The position numbers were made by a program, and so were the translations under genes. The notes below the pieces were generated by a model that saw nothing but the letters and a program-made list of their open reading frames with translations, ran no database searches and had not been told where the DNA came from. A stretch of DNA of 64,000 nt, from positions 34,529 through 98,528 of the forward strand of contig CANMLS010000018.1 of the NCBI GenBank assembly GCA_947498785.1, read 5' to 3'. Positions 16,812-26,523 of the stretch are shown here, piece by piece (the stretch's first letter is position 1; each line of letters starts with the position of its first letter). This DNA comes from an uncultured Aquimarina sp. (GTDB lineage Bacteria > Bacteroidota > Bacteroidia > Flavobacteriales > Flavobacteriaceae).

Positions 16812-18200
16812 ATGTTAAGAATTATAACCCCAATAATATTTACAATTTTATCATTAAACAGTTACGCTCAGAATGAAGCAAAAGAAGATGCTGTCATATT
16901 AAAAAAAATATACGATACTTCGCTACTCAATGGTAAGAGTTATTCATGGTTGGATTATTTGTCCAATCAAATTGGAGGGCGACTTTCTGGTTCTGTAAAT
17001 GCACAATTGGCAGTAGAATGGGGAGAAAAAGAATTGAAAGAACTAGGTATTGATAAAGTATGGTTACAATCGGTTATGGTTCCTAAGTGGACCAGAGGAG
17101 TAACAGAATTTGCATATATAGAAACAGAACCAGGGGTAACAACCAATGTGCCGATCTGTGCTTTAGGAGGATCAGTACCTACACCAATAGGAGGAATGAA
17201 AGCTTCGATTATCGAAGTAAAAGGATTAGACGAACTCGCAACATTGGGAAAGGAACAAGTTGAAGGAAAGCTAGTTTTCTATAATCGTCCTATGCAAGCA
17301 GATCTGATAGAAACATTTAGAGCATATGGAGGTTGTGTTGATCAAAGATACTCTGGTGCAGCAGAAGCTGCTAAGTATGGAGCAATTGGAGTAATCGTTC
17401 GCTCAATGAATCTTAGATTAGACGACTTTCCACATACAGGATCAATGAGTTATGGAGATCTTAAAGATGTAGATAAAATTCCAGCGGTTGCAATTAGTAC
17501 AAATGGAGCAGATCTGTTAAGTTCTATGCTTAAACTCAACCCAAAGATTAAGTTTCACATTAATATGAACTGTCGTACATGGAAAGATGTAAAATCATAC
17601 AATGTAATTGGAGAAATCACAGGAAGTGAATTTCCTAATGAATATATGGTTGTTGGTGGACATCTTGATTCCTGGGATCTTGGTGATGGTTCTCATGATG
17701 ATGGAGCAGGGGTTGTACAATCTATGGAAGTGTTACGCATATTTAAAGAAATTGGATATAAACCAAAACGATCTATTCGTGTGGTTTTATTTATGAATGA
17801 AGAAAATGGTTTGCGTGGGGGAAAAAAATATGCAGCAGTTGCTAAAAATAAGGGAGAGGATCATGTTTTTGCTTTAGAAAGCGATGCAGGAGGGTTTACA
17901 CCAAGAGGTTTTTCTTTTGATTGTGATGATGCTAATTTTAATCAGGTTGAAGGCTGGAAACCTCTTTTTGAACCGTATTTAGTGCACTATTTCGCCAAAG
18001 GTGGAAGTGGTGCAGATATAGGACCTCTTAAAAAAGATGGAATTGTACTTGCTGGATTAAGACCTGATTCGCAACGTTACTTTGATTATCACCATGCAAA
18101 GAATGATACTTTTGACGCAGTTAACAAAAGAGAACTCGAATTAGGAGCAGCTACAATGACGAGCCTTATGTATCTTTTTGATAAGTATGGAGTGAAATAG
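16812..18200 (+). CDS. Secreted M28-family zinc aminopeptidase with PA domain
   Basis: 462 residues. The signal peptide ends at SYAQ (about residue 20). Residues 110-255 form a PA-like insert. The M28 catalytic domain shows the di-zinc ligands in order: GGHLDSWDLGDGSHDDGAG (His and bridging Asp), MNEENGLRGG (general-base Glu and ligand), ESDAGG, and FDYHHAKNDT (last His). Family members remove N-terminal amino acids or cleave dipeptides in the periplasm or outside the cell. It starts 21 bp after the PPK2 gene. Confidence 0.92.
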   Translation: MLRIITPIIFTILSLNSYAQNEAKEDAVILKKIYDTSLLNGKSYSWLDYLSNQIGGRLSGSVNAQLAVEWGEKELKELGIDKVWLQSVMVPKWTRGVTEFAYIETEPGVTTNVPICALGGSVPTPIGGMKASIIEVKGLDELATLGKEQVEGKLVFYNRPMQADLIETFRAYGGCVDQRYSGAAEAAKYGAIGVIVRSMNLRLDDFPHTGSMSYGDLKDVDKIPAVAISTNGADLLSSMLKLNPKIKFHINMNCRTWKDVKSYNVIGEITGSEFPNEYMVVGGHLDSWDLGDGSHDDGAGVVQSMEVLRIFKEIGYKPKRSIRVVLFMNEENGLRGGKKYAAVAKNKGEDHVFALESDAGGFTPRGFSFDCDDANFNQVEGWKPLFEPYLVHYFAKGGSGADIGPLKKDGIVLAGLRPDSQRYFDYHHAKNDTFDAVNKRELELGAATMTSLMYLFDKYGVK

Positions 18201-18342
18201 TTTGTATTCTTTATTTTTTTTGAGTGTAGCTAAAAATCAGGGTAAAGCAATTGCTATTAGACTGTAGAGGGAATGAATGTTTCACTGGAAACATTGAGGT
18301 TAGTACATTGTGTGTTATTTACATTAAGACAGAAAAAATAAA

Positions 18343-18903
18343 ATGAAGAATACATTATATAAAATAATAGTATTGTTATTTCTTGTTGGAGTGTACAGTA
18401 ACTGCACTTCAGAAACTGAAAAACAAGTTGATAAAACAAATAAGTTGCTAGATAATGGTATGCGTTTGGTTGTTGAAAAAACCAATGAAATAACCAAAGA
18501 AATAGGTGTTTTTTCGAAACATAATTATAGAACAACACGTAGTTACACTTATAAATTTACTGTGGATGGAGGTGATGTAAATTGGGATGGTGGTAGTGGA
18601 GAGCCTAAACATATACTTTTTTGTGAGAATGCAGTTTATGTTCATTATCTAAAGGAAAAATATATAACTCTTGAACAGAGAAATTCTGGTGATCCAAATA
18701 TTGAGTATAATGAATCCGTTAATAATGTGAAAGAAGTATTTGAATTGTATATTGATAATCGCTATTTTTTTAAGCTTTTTGGGGATGATTATTGGGTAGA
18801 AATTACACCTGAATCGTATGAGAATAAAAAAATATCCTGCAAAGAATATGATATCCCAAATGATAATGAGCTCTCATTGATTATCCTAGATAAAGATGGT
18901 TAG
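18343..18903 (+). CDS. Lipoprotein of unknown function
   Basis: 186 residues. A lipobox at YSNC (Cys21) follows a hydrophobic signal. A Lys-rich helix (EKQVDKTNKLLDNGMRLVVEK) leads to a beta-rich mature part with many aromatic and acidic residues (YTYKFTVDGGDVNWDGGSGEP, YFFKLFGDDYWVEIT). No family recognised. It sits alone between the M28 peptidase gene and a 460-bp gap. Confidence 0.7.
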   Translation: MKNTLYKIIVLLFLVGVYSNCTSETEKQVDKTNKLLDNGMRLVVEKTNEITKEIGVFSKHNYRTTRSYTYKFTVDGGDVNWDGGSGEPKHILFCENAVYVHYLKEKYITLEQRNSGDPNIEYNESVNNVKEVFELYIDNRYFFKLFGDDYWVEITPESYENKKISCKEYDIPNDNELSLIILDKDG

Positions 18904-19339
18904 TATAATCAAAAACCCTGTTGCATGATGTCGTTTTGTAAAACACTGTTAGCCTATAAACAAGTATATTTAAGATTGGGATACTTGCAAAAAGTATAGA
19001 TAGAAGATATTTTTTATAACCAATAATATCCACGCAGATGTAATAGTAGTAAAAAGTATAAAAGGAAAAAAGATTAAACTAGCTACCTAAATAACTTGTA
19101 TGATGATATCATGAGTAAGAGAAGTACTAAACATACAAGTTTCGCTAGAATAAATGGTATAGTTTGGTAATATAAGTGTTTCAGAAACAGTACCTACATT
19201 TATTAAGTAAATTCTAGTCTGATTTTTCTTTTGATTCCTTTTTCATTATCAATACTTTCAGCCGTATTTTGGTTTTATGGCTTATTTTAAAATAACGTTA
19301 AATATATGGGAAGAATATTTTAATTTATATGGGTTCTAA
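18904..19339. other. Gene-free gap before the MATE exporter gene
   Basis: About 430 bp with no credible ORF on either strand. The one structure seen is an inverted repeat, ACTTGTATG (19094-19102) and CATACAAGT (19132-19140), with a 29-bp spacer. It could be a weak hairpin or the trace of a small element; no function is assigned. Confidence 0.5.
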
Positions 19340-19347
19340 TACCTTTG
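19340..19347 (+). promoter_or_regulatory. TAnnTTTG -7 box of the MATE exporter gene
   Basis: TACCTTTG, 19 bp upstream of the ATG at 19366. It overlaps the TTG that would open the longer reading frame, so initiation must lie downstream at 19366. Confidence 0.6.
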
Positions 19348-19365
19348 CGCCTTCAAAATGAGAAA

Positions 19366-20733
19366 ATGCTACAACAATATACCAAAGAGTTTCGATATAA
19401 TTTTAAGCTAGCGGCACCTGTTATGTTAGGTATGTTAGGACATACTTTTGTAGGATTAATCGATAATATTATGGTTGGGCAGTTGGGAACTGCAGAATTG
19501 GCGGCGGTGTCTTTAGGGAATAGTTTTATGTTTATAGCAATGTCTTTAGGTATTGGATTTTCTACAGCGATTACACCTTTGGTTGCAGAAGCAGATGGAG
19601 AGAATAATTTTAAAACAGGTAAATTAGCATTCAAGCATGGACTATTTTTATGTACTAGTCTAGGAATAGTTTTGTTTTTATTGATTTTGGTTGCAAAGCC
19701 ATTAATGTATTTGATGAAACAGCCAATAGAAGTGGTTGAGCTAGCAATACCCTATCTGGATCTTGTAGCTTTTTCTTTGATTCCTTTAGTAAGCTTTCAA
19801 GCACTGAAACAGTTCTCAGACGGGTTGTCTATGACAAGATATCCAATGTACGCTACACTTATTGCAAATGTGGTTAATATCGTTTTAAATTATCTGTTGA
19901 TCTTTGGTAAGTTTGGTTTTCCTCAAATGGGAATAGTAGGAGCTGCTGTGGGAACTCTAGTCTCAAGATTTGTAATGATTATCTTTTTATGGATATTATT
20001 AAGAGGTAAAGAAAAATCGAAAGCTTATGTTAAACAAATTAAATTCTTTGTTTTAGAGAGAAAAATGCTCAACAAAATAGTAGCATTGGGGTTTCCTTCT
20101 GCTTTACAAATGTTTTTTGAGGTAGCGATTTTTACTGCTGCCATATGGTTATCAGGGATTTTGGGTAAAAACCCGCAAGCAGCAAATCAAATTGCGTTAA
20201 ATTTATCTTCAATGACATTTATGGTTGCTATGGGGCTTAGTGTGGCAGCAATGGTACGTGTTGGTAATCAAAAAGGATTACAACAGTTTGTAGAGTTGAG
20301 AAGAATCGCTATTTCAATTTTTTTGTTATCCTTTCTTATAGCAACGGTTTTTGCATTGATTTTTATCATTTTTAATCAAATGTTACCTAAAATTTATTTA
20401 GATGTAAAAGATGTAGAAAACCTTGCAGATAATACAGCAGTGATAATCATTGCAGCTAAATTATTAATTATAGCAGCACTGTTTCAAATTTCAGATGCTA
20501 TACAGGTTACGGTATTAGGAGCTTTACGAGGACTTCAGGATGTTAAAATACCTACATTTATTACATTTATTGCATATTGGATAATAGGATTTCCTATTAG
20601 TTATTATCTTGGATTGTATACCGAATATAAAAGTTCAGGAATTTGGATTGGACTATTAGCGGGACTTACTGCATCAGCAATATTATTATATGTTAGATTC
20701 AATATTTTAACAAAAAAATTAATTAAAAAATAA
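19366..20733 (+). CDS. MATE-family multidrug/cation efflux transporter
   Basis: 455 residues from the ATG at 19366. The frame is open back to a TTG at 19345, but a promoter -7 box sits there. The protein has about twelve hydrophobic helices in two six-helix halves, with MATE landmarks such as ISMAP-like PVMLGMLGHTFVGLIDNIMVGQLGTAELAAVSLG in the first half and the matching GFPSALQMFFEVAIFT in the second. MATE proteins export drugs or toxins in exchange for Na+ or H+. The substrate is unknown. Confidence 0.93.
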   Translation: MLQQYTKEFRYNFKLAAPVMLGMLGHTFVGLIDNIMVGQLGTAELAAVSLGNSFMFIAMSLGIGFSTAITPLVAEADGENNFKTGKLAFKHGLFLCTSLGIVLFLLILVAKPLMYLMKQPIEVVELAIPYLDLVAFSLIPLVSFQALKQFSDGLSMTRYPMYATLIANVVNIVLNYLLIFGKFGFPQMGIVGAAVGTLVSRFVMIIFLWILLRGKEKSKAYVKQIKFFVLERKMLNKIVALGFPSALQMFFEVAIFTAAIWLSGILGKNPQAANQIALNLSSMTFMVAMGLSVAAMVRVGNQKGLQQFVELRRIAISIFLLSFLIATVFALIFIIFNQMLPKIYLDVKDVENLADNTAVIIIAAKLLIIAALFQISDAIQVTVLGALRGLQDVKIPTFITFIAYWIIGFPISYYLGLYTEYKSSGIWIGLLAGLTASAILLYVRFNILTKKLIKK

Positions 20734-20917
20734 TAATTCACTTTATTTTATACAACAAATATTTTGATAGGTTATACAATTTTTTTACCCTAAAAATCAT
20801 GAAAAACAAACTCGCTTTTTAAATAAAATAAAAGTTGAATACCTTTTTTACACTTCTTACGTTTATTGGGTATTAACCAATAATTAACTATCTTTCCAAA
20901 AAATACAGAATACAAAA

Positions 20918-22003
20918 ATGAGAGTCCCAAATTCCAAATTTTGTCTGCTGCTTATTGTTATTACTTTAATGGTAAGTCAAAGTAGTATAGGTCAGAACTT
21001 TATTCATAGTAAAAAACAGAATCTTATTCCCAATCCTAGTTTCGAAGAAACCAATGCAGCCATTAAAAGATTAGACATGGAAATGCAGAATTTTGGGATT
21101 ATGAAAGATTGGAAACCTTCTATTAATACTCCAGATGCTTATCATCCAGATTTAGAACAGGTTAGGTTTATCCATAAATCGCCTAATTTTTTAAAGCAAT
21201 TTGGAAAACAAGAACCAAGAACCGGAGAAGGAAAAGTAGGAATGTATATTGCGGGCGGTACGTATAAAGAAGGTGTGACGGCTAAATTAAAACGTCCTTT
21301 ATCAGCTGGTAAATATTACTATTTTCATATGTATGTTTCTTTGGGAGAAGGGATATCAAATTCTTGTACATCATCTATAGGATCATATTTTAGTGCAAGA
21401 AGTCCTAAAATAACAGGAACATCAAAGCTTCCTCTAAATATAGAATCCTCAAAAATGGTATGTGATACCAAAGAATGGGTCAAAGTGTGTGGAGTATATA
21501 GAGCAAAAGGAACGGAGAAATATCTTTCTCTGGGATATTTCTCTGATGCACCAAAAGGAAAATCTGTAAAAGGAGGCGGGTTTGATACCGCTTATTATTT
21601 TATTGATGATGTATTGTTAATGGAAATGAGAGATACCAAAAACCTTTCTTCTAGTCAGGTTTGTGATATGGCATTAGATTTTTCTCCTGTAGAATTTTTA
21701 ATCGGAGAAAGTGAAGCATATACAGAGATTAAAAAAGCGTTAGATTCATATATCCAATACGTTAAAATATTTAAAGTGACTTCTGTTAAGATAATTGGCC
21801 ATGCAGATGATGCAGGGACTGCCTTTGAAAACGAAATCATGTCAGCAATGAGAGCTAGCAATGTTAAACAATACTTTGTTGAACAAGGAATTGACGAATC
21901 TATTATTGAAGTAATTGCAGCTGGAAATACAGAACCTATTGTTGTTGCAGGATCTGACTTAGATCCAGAATCAAATAATAGAGTAGAGATTAAGATCGAA
22001 TAG
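20918..22003 (+). CDS. OmpA-family outer-membrane/peptidoglycan-binding protein
   Basis: 361 residues. The signal peptide ends near IGQN (residue 27). The region 35-245 begins with LIPNPSFEE and contains many aromatic strands; it resembles a carbohydrate-binding jelly roll, and such NPSFE openings are frequent before OmpA domains in Flavobacteriia. The C-terminal OmpA/MotB domain (about 255-361) has IIGHADDAGTAFENEIMSAMRA and the peptidoglycan-contact segment ESNNRVEIKI. It probably tethers the outer membrane to peptidoglycan. It is transcribed alone. Confidence 0.88.
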   Translation: MRVPNSKFCLLLIVITLMVSQSSIGQNFIHSKKQNLIPNPSFEETNAAIKRLDMEMQNFGIMKDWKPSINTPDAYHPDLEQVRFIHKSPNFLKQFGKQEPRTGEGKVGMYIAGGTYKEGVTAKLKRPLSAGKYYYFHMYVSLGEGISNSCTSSIGSYFSARSPKITGTSKLPLNIESSKMVCDTKEWVKVCGVYRAKGTEKYLSLGYFSDAPKGKSVKGGGFDTAYYFIDDVLLMEMRDTKNLSSSQVCDMALDFSPVEFLIGESEAYTEIKKALDSYIQYVKIFKVTSVKIIGHADDAGTAFENEIMSAMRASNVKQYFVEQGIDESIIEVIAAGNTEPIVVAGSDLDPESNNRVEIKIE

Positions 22004-22039
22004 TATAGAAATTATTTTCTGATGTGCCCGAAAAGATAG

Positions 22040-22047
22040 TACCTTTG
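22040..22047 (+). promoter_or_regulatory. TAnnTTTG -7 box
   Basis: TACCTTTG, 26 bp upstream of the ATG at 22073. It supports a short leader for the small acidic protein gene. No clear -33 box is seen. Confidence 0.5.
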
Positions 22048-22072
22048 GTCATTATAATTTTAAGTGTTGATT

Positions 22073-22300
22073 ATGGGGTTTCCGAAATTCTTACTAGGGG
22101 ATAATACAGACTATCCAGATGCTATTTTTGTTATTCACACCGAGTTTCCTAGATTTATAATTAATCTTGCAGATGACGAGGTAGAATGGTTAGAAGAGTT
22201 TGATAAAAATGATGAGAAAGATTTGCAAGAAGAAGCAGAGAGTCTTTTTCAAGCAGCAAATGATTTTTATGATCGTGAGATAGAGCGATATGATGAATAA
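22073..22300 (+). CDS. Small acidic conserved protein
   Basis: 75 residues from the ATG at 22073; the TTG at 22064 is a less likely start. The N-terminal half is probably beta (FVIHTEFPRFIINL), followed by a strongly acidic helix (EVEWLEEFDKNDEKDLQEEAESL). There is no signal or membrane segment, so it is cytoplasmic. It lies 23 bp before the PAP2 phosphatase gene and may be cotranscribed with it. No function is known to me. Confidence 0.7.
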   Translation: MGFPKFLLGDNTDYPDAIFVIHTEFPRFIINLADDEVEWLEEFDKNDEKDLQEEAESLFQAANDFYDREIERYDE

Positions 22301-22323
22301 TAATACAATACAACATCTTAAGA

Positions 22324-22896
22324 ATGGAAGAGCTTATACAATTAGATAAAGATCTTTTTTTATACCTCAATAATTTAGGAACTCCCGCGTGGGATGGATT
22401 TTGGTTATTTATGACCGAGAAATTCTATCAAATCCCTCTCTATTTAGTATTGCTGTTCTTTTTTTATAAGTATTTTGGTATTAGAGGAACGATTATTACT
22501 TTAATTGTTGTAGCAGCATTGATTGCAGCAACAGATCAATTATCAAATTTGTTTAAAAATGTGTTATTCATGCGCCCAAGACCATGTAGGGCAGATGGAG
22601 TTGCAGAGTTGACACGCTTTATTGCAGAACGATGTGGTCGACATGGTTATTTTTCTGGTCATGCTGCCAATTCTATGGCCTTAGCATTTTTTACAGGTTT
22701 AGCTTTGCAAAAGCATTTAAAATATATTTTTCCTTTTATGGTAGTATGGTCTATCATTGTAGCTTATAGTAGAATTTATGTAGGAGTGCATTATCCTGGA
22801 GATATCATTACAGGTATGGCAATTGGTATTGGATTAGGAGTAGGAGCTTACAAATTACAAGGATTTCTTATTAATAAATATGGAGAAACTTCATAA
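22324..22896 (+). CDS. PAP2-family membrane phosphatase
   Basis: 190 residues with about five transmembrane helices. The three phosphatase motifs are present: FKNVLFMRPRP (motif 1), YFSGHAANSM (motif 2, catalytic His) and SRIYVGVHYPGDIITG (motif 3, nucleophile His). These enzymes dephosphorylate lipid phosphates such as phosphatidic acid, undecaprenyl pyrophosphate or lipid A phosphate on the outer face of the membrane. The substrate is not determined by the sequence. Confidence 0.92.
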   Translation: MEELIQLDKDLFLYLNNLGTPAWDGFWLFMTEKFYQIPLYLVLLFFFYKYFGIRGTIITLIVVAALIAATDQLSNLFKNVLFMRPRPCRADGVAELTRFIAERCGRHGYFSGHAANSMALAFFTGLALQKHLKYIFPFMVVWSIIVAYSRIYVGVHYPGDIITGMAIGIGLGVGAYKLQGFLINKYGETS

Positions 22897-23021
22897 GAGA
22901 ATATCTATAAATTGATTCCTCCCCTTTAGGCCACAAATTTTGGGATGTTATTGAATTTTGAAAAAGTGATATACCTATTACTTTCACTGAAAACAGTGTA
23001 ATACTCATAAAGAATTTCTTA

Positions 23022-23029
23022 TATTTTTG
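23022..23029 (+). promoter_or_regulatory. TAnnTTTG -7 box of the interrupted gene
   Basis: TATTTTTG, 32 bp upstream of the ATG at 23062. A small hairpin (CACTG, AAAA, CAGTG; 22985-22998) lies just before it. A promoter in place suggests that the interrupted gene was lost recently or is still transcribed. Confidence 0.45.
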
Positions 23030-23061
23030 ATGTGCATTAATTTATCATAACCGTACATCAT

Positions 23062-23415
23062 ATGATTAGAAAAACAAGCATAATAATGATGTTAGTTTTT
23101 ATAAGTCAGTTTTAAAGAGAATGTTATAGTCAGACCACAACTGCTAGTAGCATTATTGATATTACAGAAATTATAAAACGCAAAAAGAAAGATAAAACGC
23201 AACAAGAAATACTTATTGATTTTGAAAAAAAATATAATATAGATGATCGTATTTTAGTTGAAGAATTTCAAAATTATTATGAATTAGTAGTAAGTCATTT
23301 AAATAAAAATGGTTATACTGGTGGAGCAGAAGGATATACTTTGGATAAAAAAACAGGAAAAATAGAATTGGTATGGCATGAACATCCTATAAAACTGCCA
23401 GAATGGAGGTTTTAA
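23062..23415 (+). pseudogene. Small secreted protein gene broken by an in-frame TAA
   Basis: The frame opens with ATG at 23062 and reads a signal-peptide-like start (MIRKTSIIMMLVFISQF), then TAA at 23113-23115. It continues without another stop for 99 codons to TAA at 23413-23415. The downstream part is sensible protein (IIDITEIIKRKKKDKTQQE, ELVVSHLNKNGYTGG, ending HPIKLPEWRF). No ATG follows the stop in this frame, so a shorter functional version would need another start codon. The likely original product is a secreted protein of about 117 residues; its family is unknown. A sequencing error is the alternative. Confidence 0.6.
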
Positions 23416-23440
23416 AAAAAAGTAATTGACTACATGATAT

Positions 23441-25684
23441 TTATTTTTTCCTAAACTTTTTGTTTTTCTTCTTTTTACCAAAAAGACGCTTAAGAAAGTT
23501 GTCTCTCTTTTCTGGTTTACAATCCATGTCTTTTATAACTTCTTCAGAGGTTTCTTCAAATTTACTTTTTGTTATAGGATCAAAAATAGGGTCTTGATTC
23601 ATTTTTTGATAGAGCTTGGCAAATATTGGCAATGCTGTATTAGCTCCCTGACCCAATGCAGTGGTTTTAAAGCCTATGTTATAGTTGTTATTTCCAACCC
23701 AAGTAATAGTTACCAAACTGGGAGTAATACCAACAAACCATCCATCTTTATTATCTTGAGTAGTTCCTGTTTTACCAGCAATTGCATTTTCTAATTTATA
23801 AATAGTTCTTAGCCTCTTTGCTGTGCCTTCTTCTACGGTTGATTTCATCATTTTCAAAAGTACTTGCCTAGTGTACTCATTATAAGCAGGAGTTTTCGAT
23901 ACTTCTGGTTCGAATGAAGCAATTAGATTACCGTTTTTATCTTCAATTCTTGAGATGTAATAGGGTTTTACGCTTTTTCCTTGGTTTACATAACTAGCAT
24001 ATGCACCAGATAATTCTTTTAGTTTAATACCATCAGTGCCTAGAGCCATTGCAGGGTCTTCTGAGAGTGAAGTTGTAATACCTAATTTTTTTACTTGTTC
24101 TATTACTTTTGGTATTCCTACTTCATTAAGTACTTTGACTGCTATGGTATTTGTAGAGGTGCTTAAAGCTTTTTCTAATGTGAAATTAAGATATGGATCT
24201 TCCTCTTCTGCAGCGTTTTTTGGTGTCCAATTATTAAGGTTAGTATAGGTAATTTCTTTAGTAGAAAAATAAGTACAGGGTTTCATTCCATTTTCAATTG
24301 CAGTAGTGTATACAAAGGGTTTAAACGTTGAGCCTACTTGTCTTTCACTTTGCGAGACATGGTCATATTTAAAGTATCGATAATCGATTCCTCCAAGGTA
24401 AGCTCTAACGGCACCTGTTTTGGGTTCAATAGAAATCATTCCTGTATTCAGAAATTTTAGATAATGTTTTAGGCTATCTATAGAAGATGTCTTTTTGGTT
24501 ATGTTTCCATTCCATTCGAATAATTCTATATCCTTTTGTCTTGATAGAGAATCTATAATTTGGGTTTCGGTGAGGCCTTGTTCTTTATATGTTTTATAGG
24601 TATTGAGGTTTTTAATCGCATTTTCTACAAGTTCTTTATTGCTTTTCCAAGGAGCTGATTCTCCATATGATTTTTCATAATCACGTTGCAGTACTTGCAT
24701 ATGTTCTTTCATAGCATTCTCGGCCAAAGATTGCATTTTGTAGTCCATAGTAGTATATAGAATTAGTCCATCATTATAAATGTCATAAGTGCTATTGTCT
24801 GGTTTTTTATGTTTTTCCAGAATTTTCACCAATTCTTTTTTTACTTCTTCCCTAAAATAAGGAGCTACTCCAAGATCGTGATTAAAATATTGGTAATCGA
24901 TTTCAATGGGTTGACTCATAGCCTGATTAGAACGAATCGAACTGATATACTTGTATTTGACCATCTGTTGTAGGACAACATCCCTTCTTAATTGACTTCT
25001 CTCTGGAAAAAGTCTAGGATTATAACTATGATTAGCTTTTAAACTTCCGATAAGAGTAGCTGATTCAGATAAGGTCAATTGATGGGTTGGTTTATTAAAG
25101 AATTTTTGAGAAGCACTCTCAATTCCATACGTATTGTCGGGAAATGGCACTGTATTGAAGTATAATGTAATGATTTCTTTTTTAGAATAGATTTCTTCCA
25201 TTCTTTTTGCAACAAATGATTCTTTTAGTTTATTAATTACAGTACTAAATATTGCATGCTTTTTTCTGCCAAATAAGTTTTTGGCCAATTGAAGCGTAAT
25301 GGTACTTCCTCCTCCTGATGATTTGTTACGTAATAAAATGGTTTTGAAAAAAACACGTAATAAACTTTTATTATCTACACCTTCATGTTCATAGAATCTT
25401 ATATCTTCTGTAGCTACCAGAGCATCTATAAGGTGTTGAGGTAAATCTTTATAGGTGATAGGTTGTCTGTCATAGATGTAGTACTTGCCAATTAGATGGC
25501 CATCTTTATCTAATACCTGAGTAGCTTCAGCCTGTTTTAAAGAGCTTAATTCTTCTTTAGTTGGTAATTTTCCCCAAAAACCAAAATAAATACTAGCATA
25601 AAAGCAAATGTTTAATAAAACAAACCCACCAACTGTCAATAGAAACCATTTGAACCATTTCTTTTGTATTATCCTTTTAATCAT
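23441..25684 (-). CDS. Penicillin-binding protein 1A (class A, bifunctional)
   Basis: 747 residues. After one N-terminal transmembrane anchor (about 12-32), the GT51 transglycosylase domain shows EDIRFYEHEGVD and GGSTITLQLAKN. The transpeptidase domain shows the SxxK motif in GSTFKPF, the SxN motif in STSTNTIAVK, and the KTG motif in AGKTGTTQDNKDGWFVG. The C-terminal tail is very basic (GKKKKNKKFRKK). It polymerises and crosslinks peptidoglycan in the periplasm. Its end lies only 25 bp from the interrupted gene, which converges on it. Confidence 0.95.
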   Translation of the reverse strand: MIKRIIQKKWFKWFLLTVGGFVLLNICFYASIYFGFWGKLPTKEELSSLKQAEATQVLDKDGHLIGKYYIYDRQPITYKDLPQHLIDALVATEDIRFYEHEGVDNKSLLRVFFKTILLRNKSSGGGSTITLQLAKNLFGRKKHAIFSTVINKLKESFVAKRMEEIYSKKEIITLYFNTVPFPDNTYGIESASQKFFNKPTHQLTLSESATLIGSLKANHSYNPRLFPERSQLRRDVVLQQMVKYKYISSIRSNQAMSQPIEIDYQYFNHDLGVAPYFREEVKKELVKILEKHKKPDNSTYDIYNDGLILYTTMDYKMQSLAENAMKEHMQVLQRDYEKSYGESAPWKSNKELVENAIKNLNTYKTYKEQGLTETQIIDSLSRQKDIELFEWNGNITKKTSSIDSLKHYLKFLNTGMISIEPKTGAVRAYLGGIDYRYFKYDHVSQSERQVGSTFKPFVYTTAIENGMKPCTYFSTKEITYTNLNNWTPKNAAEEEDPYLNFTLEKALSTSTNTIAVKVLNEVGIPKVIEQVKKLGITTSLSEDPAMALGTDGIKLKELSGAYASYVNQGKSVKPYYISRIEDKNGNLIASFEPEVSKTPAYNEYTRQVLLKMMKSTVEEGTAKRLRTIYKLENAIAGKTGTTQDNKDGWFVGITPSLVTITWVGNNNYNIGFKTTALGQGANTALPIFAKLYQKMNQDPIFDPITKSKFEETSEEVIKDMDCKPEKRDNFLKRLFGKKKKNKKFRKK

Positions 25685-26241
25685 ACCCCAATATTGATAA
25701 TAATAACGTACAAAACACAGAATTATTAAATAATGTCATATGATAGGTTTATTTCTATGAACAAAAATTTCATAAAATCTATTTTACTCTATATAGAGGT
25801 TTTTAGTATGAAGTAGCTTGCAAATACAATAAAGGGTTTTAATAACAATATCTAGTTTTTACAGTTTTTTAATACTAGAGGTTTAAACTTTACTACTCAA
25901 TTATTGTCTTTTTCTTACATCTTAGTATGGCTATGGAGTGTGAAAAAGACTTTTTTGATCAAAAGAATACTGTTTTTTACTAGAAATAATATTCAAACAC
26001 TTCATTTTTAACAAGTAAAAGAGGGAAATATTTTTTGTTTTTTTAAAGTTGTTTTTTGAAAAGTTTCATTTTTTTTAATTAGACTTGTAGTACATATTAC
26101 TCAGTGAAATACTTATTTTTTTATTTGAAAATTACTTGAGGTGAATAGTATGATTATCCCTCAAGATTTGTGATTTATACCAATACATGCGTGCATGTTA
26201 TTTGTTTTTGTATACGTATTAACCTAAACCTACTGCAGATC
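25685..26241. other. Gene-free gap holding a decayed repeat copy
   Basis: 557 bp between the divergent PBP1A gene and the 93-residue protein gene. No supported ORF. Most of the centre (25876-26003) is a degraded copy of the inverted-repeat element also present at 26712 and 34460. The rest is very AT-rich, with no clear promoter for either gene that I can defend. Confidence 0.6.
25876..26003 (-). repeat. Decayed copy B of the 160-bp inverted-repeat element
   Basis: Matches the reverse complement of the element at 34460-34620. Shared blocks in order are GGTTTAAACTTT, CTCAATT, GTCTTTTTCTTAC, a GCTATG-type core, TTGATCAAAA, a TTTTT-CTAGAA block, and a CACTTC end. Spacing between blocks is roughly conserved, with one large internal deletion. 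The orientation sign is relative to the copy at 34460. Confidence 0.65.
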
Positions 26242-26523
26242 ATGAAAAGAGTAATTGTTGACTACAAAAAATTAAATGAAGACATCTTAAATCTTTTAGT
26301 AGAGAAATTTCCAGATGGATATAATGATAAGGATATTATTTCATTTAGAAATCAACATAATGAAGCTATTGAAGCCGTTGAAGTAAAAACAAATGATACA
26401 ATTTACTTAGTTAAAATTAGCAAAAGATTGGCTGATTCTATGGAGAGTTTTGATAGTTCTGATGTTGATATTCCTATTGCCGTTATTGACGATCAGGTAA
26501 AAGAACTAGATGTTGATAAATAA
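26242..26523 (+). CDS. Conserved small cytoplasmic protein
   Basis: 93 residues starting at the ATG at 26242 (MKRVIVDYKKLNEDILNLL). The frame is open upstream to 26170, but that extension is Cys- and Ile-rich non-coding-like sequence. The protein reads as alpha/beta with two clear parts, VEKFPDGYNDKDIISFRN and EAVEVKTNDTIYLVKIS, and an acidic C-terminal tail. There is no signal peptide. It resembles a small conserved flavobacterial hypothetical protein; no function is known. Decayed repeat copies lie on both sides of it. Confidence 0.7.
   Translation: MKRVIVDYKKLNEDILNLLVEKFPDGYNDKDIISFRNQHNEAIEAVEVKTNDTIYLVKISKRLADSMESFDSSDVDIPIAVIDDQVKELDVDK

Noticed and set aside
19094..19140. Inverted repeat ACTTGTATG/CATACAAGT
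   Set aside because: Nine-bp arms with a long spacer in AT-rich DNA; no second copy, no promoter and no T-run, so no role assigned.
19345..19365. TTG start giving the MATE protein seven more residues
   Set aside because: A promoter -7 box (TACCTTTG, 19340-19347) covers the TTG, so the transcript begins after it.
26170..26241. Upstream extension of the 93-residue protein
   Set aside because: Starts at a non-ATG codon, is Cys/Ile-rich and unlike the rest; the ATG at 26242 begins a normal N-terminus.
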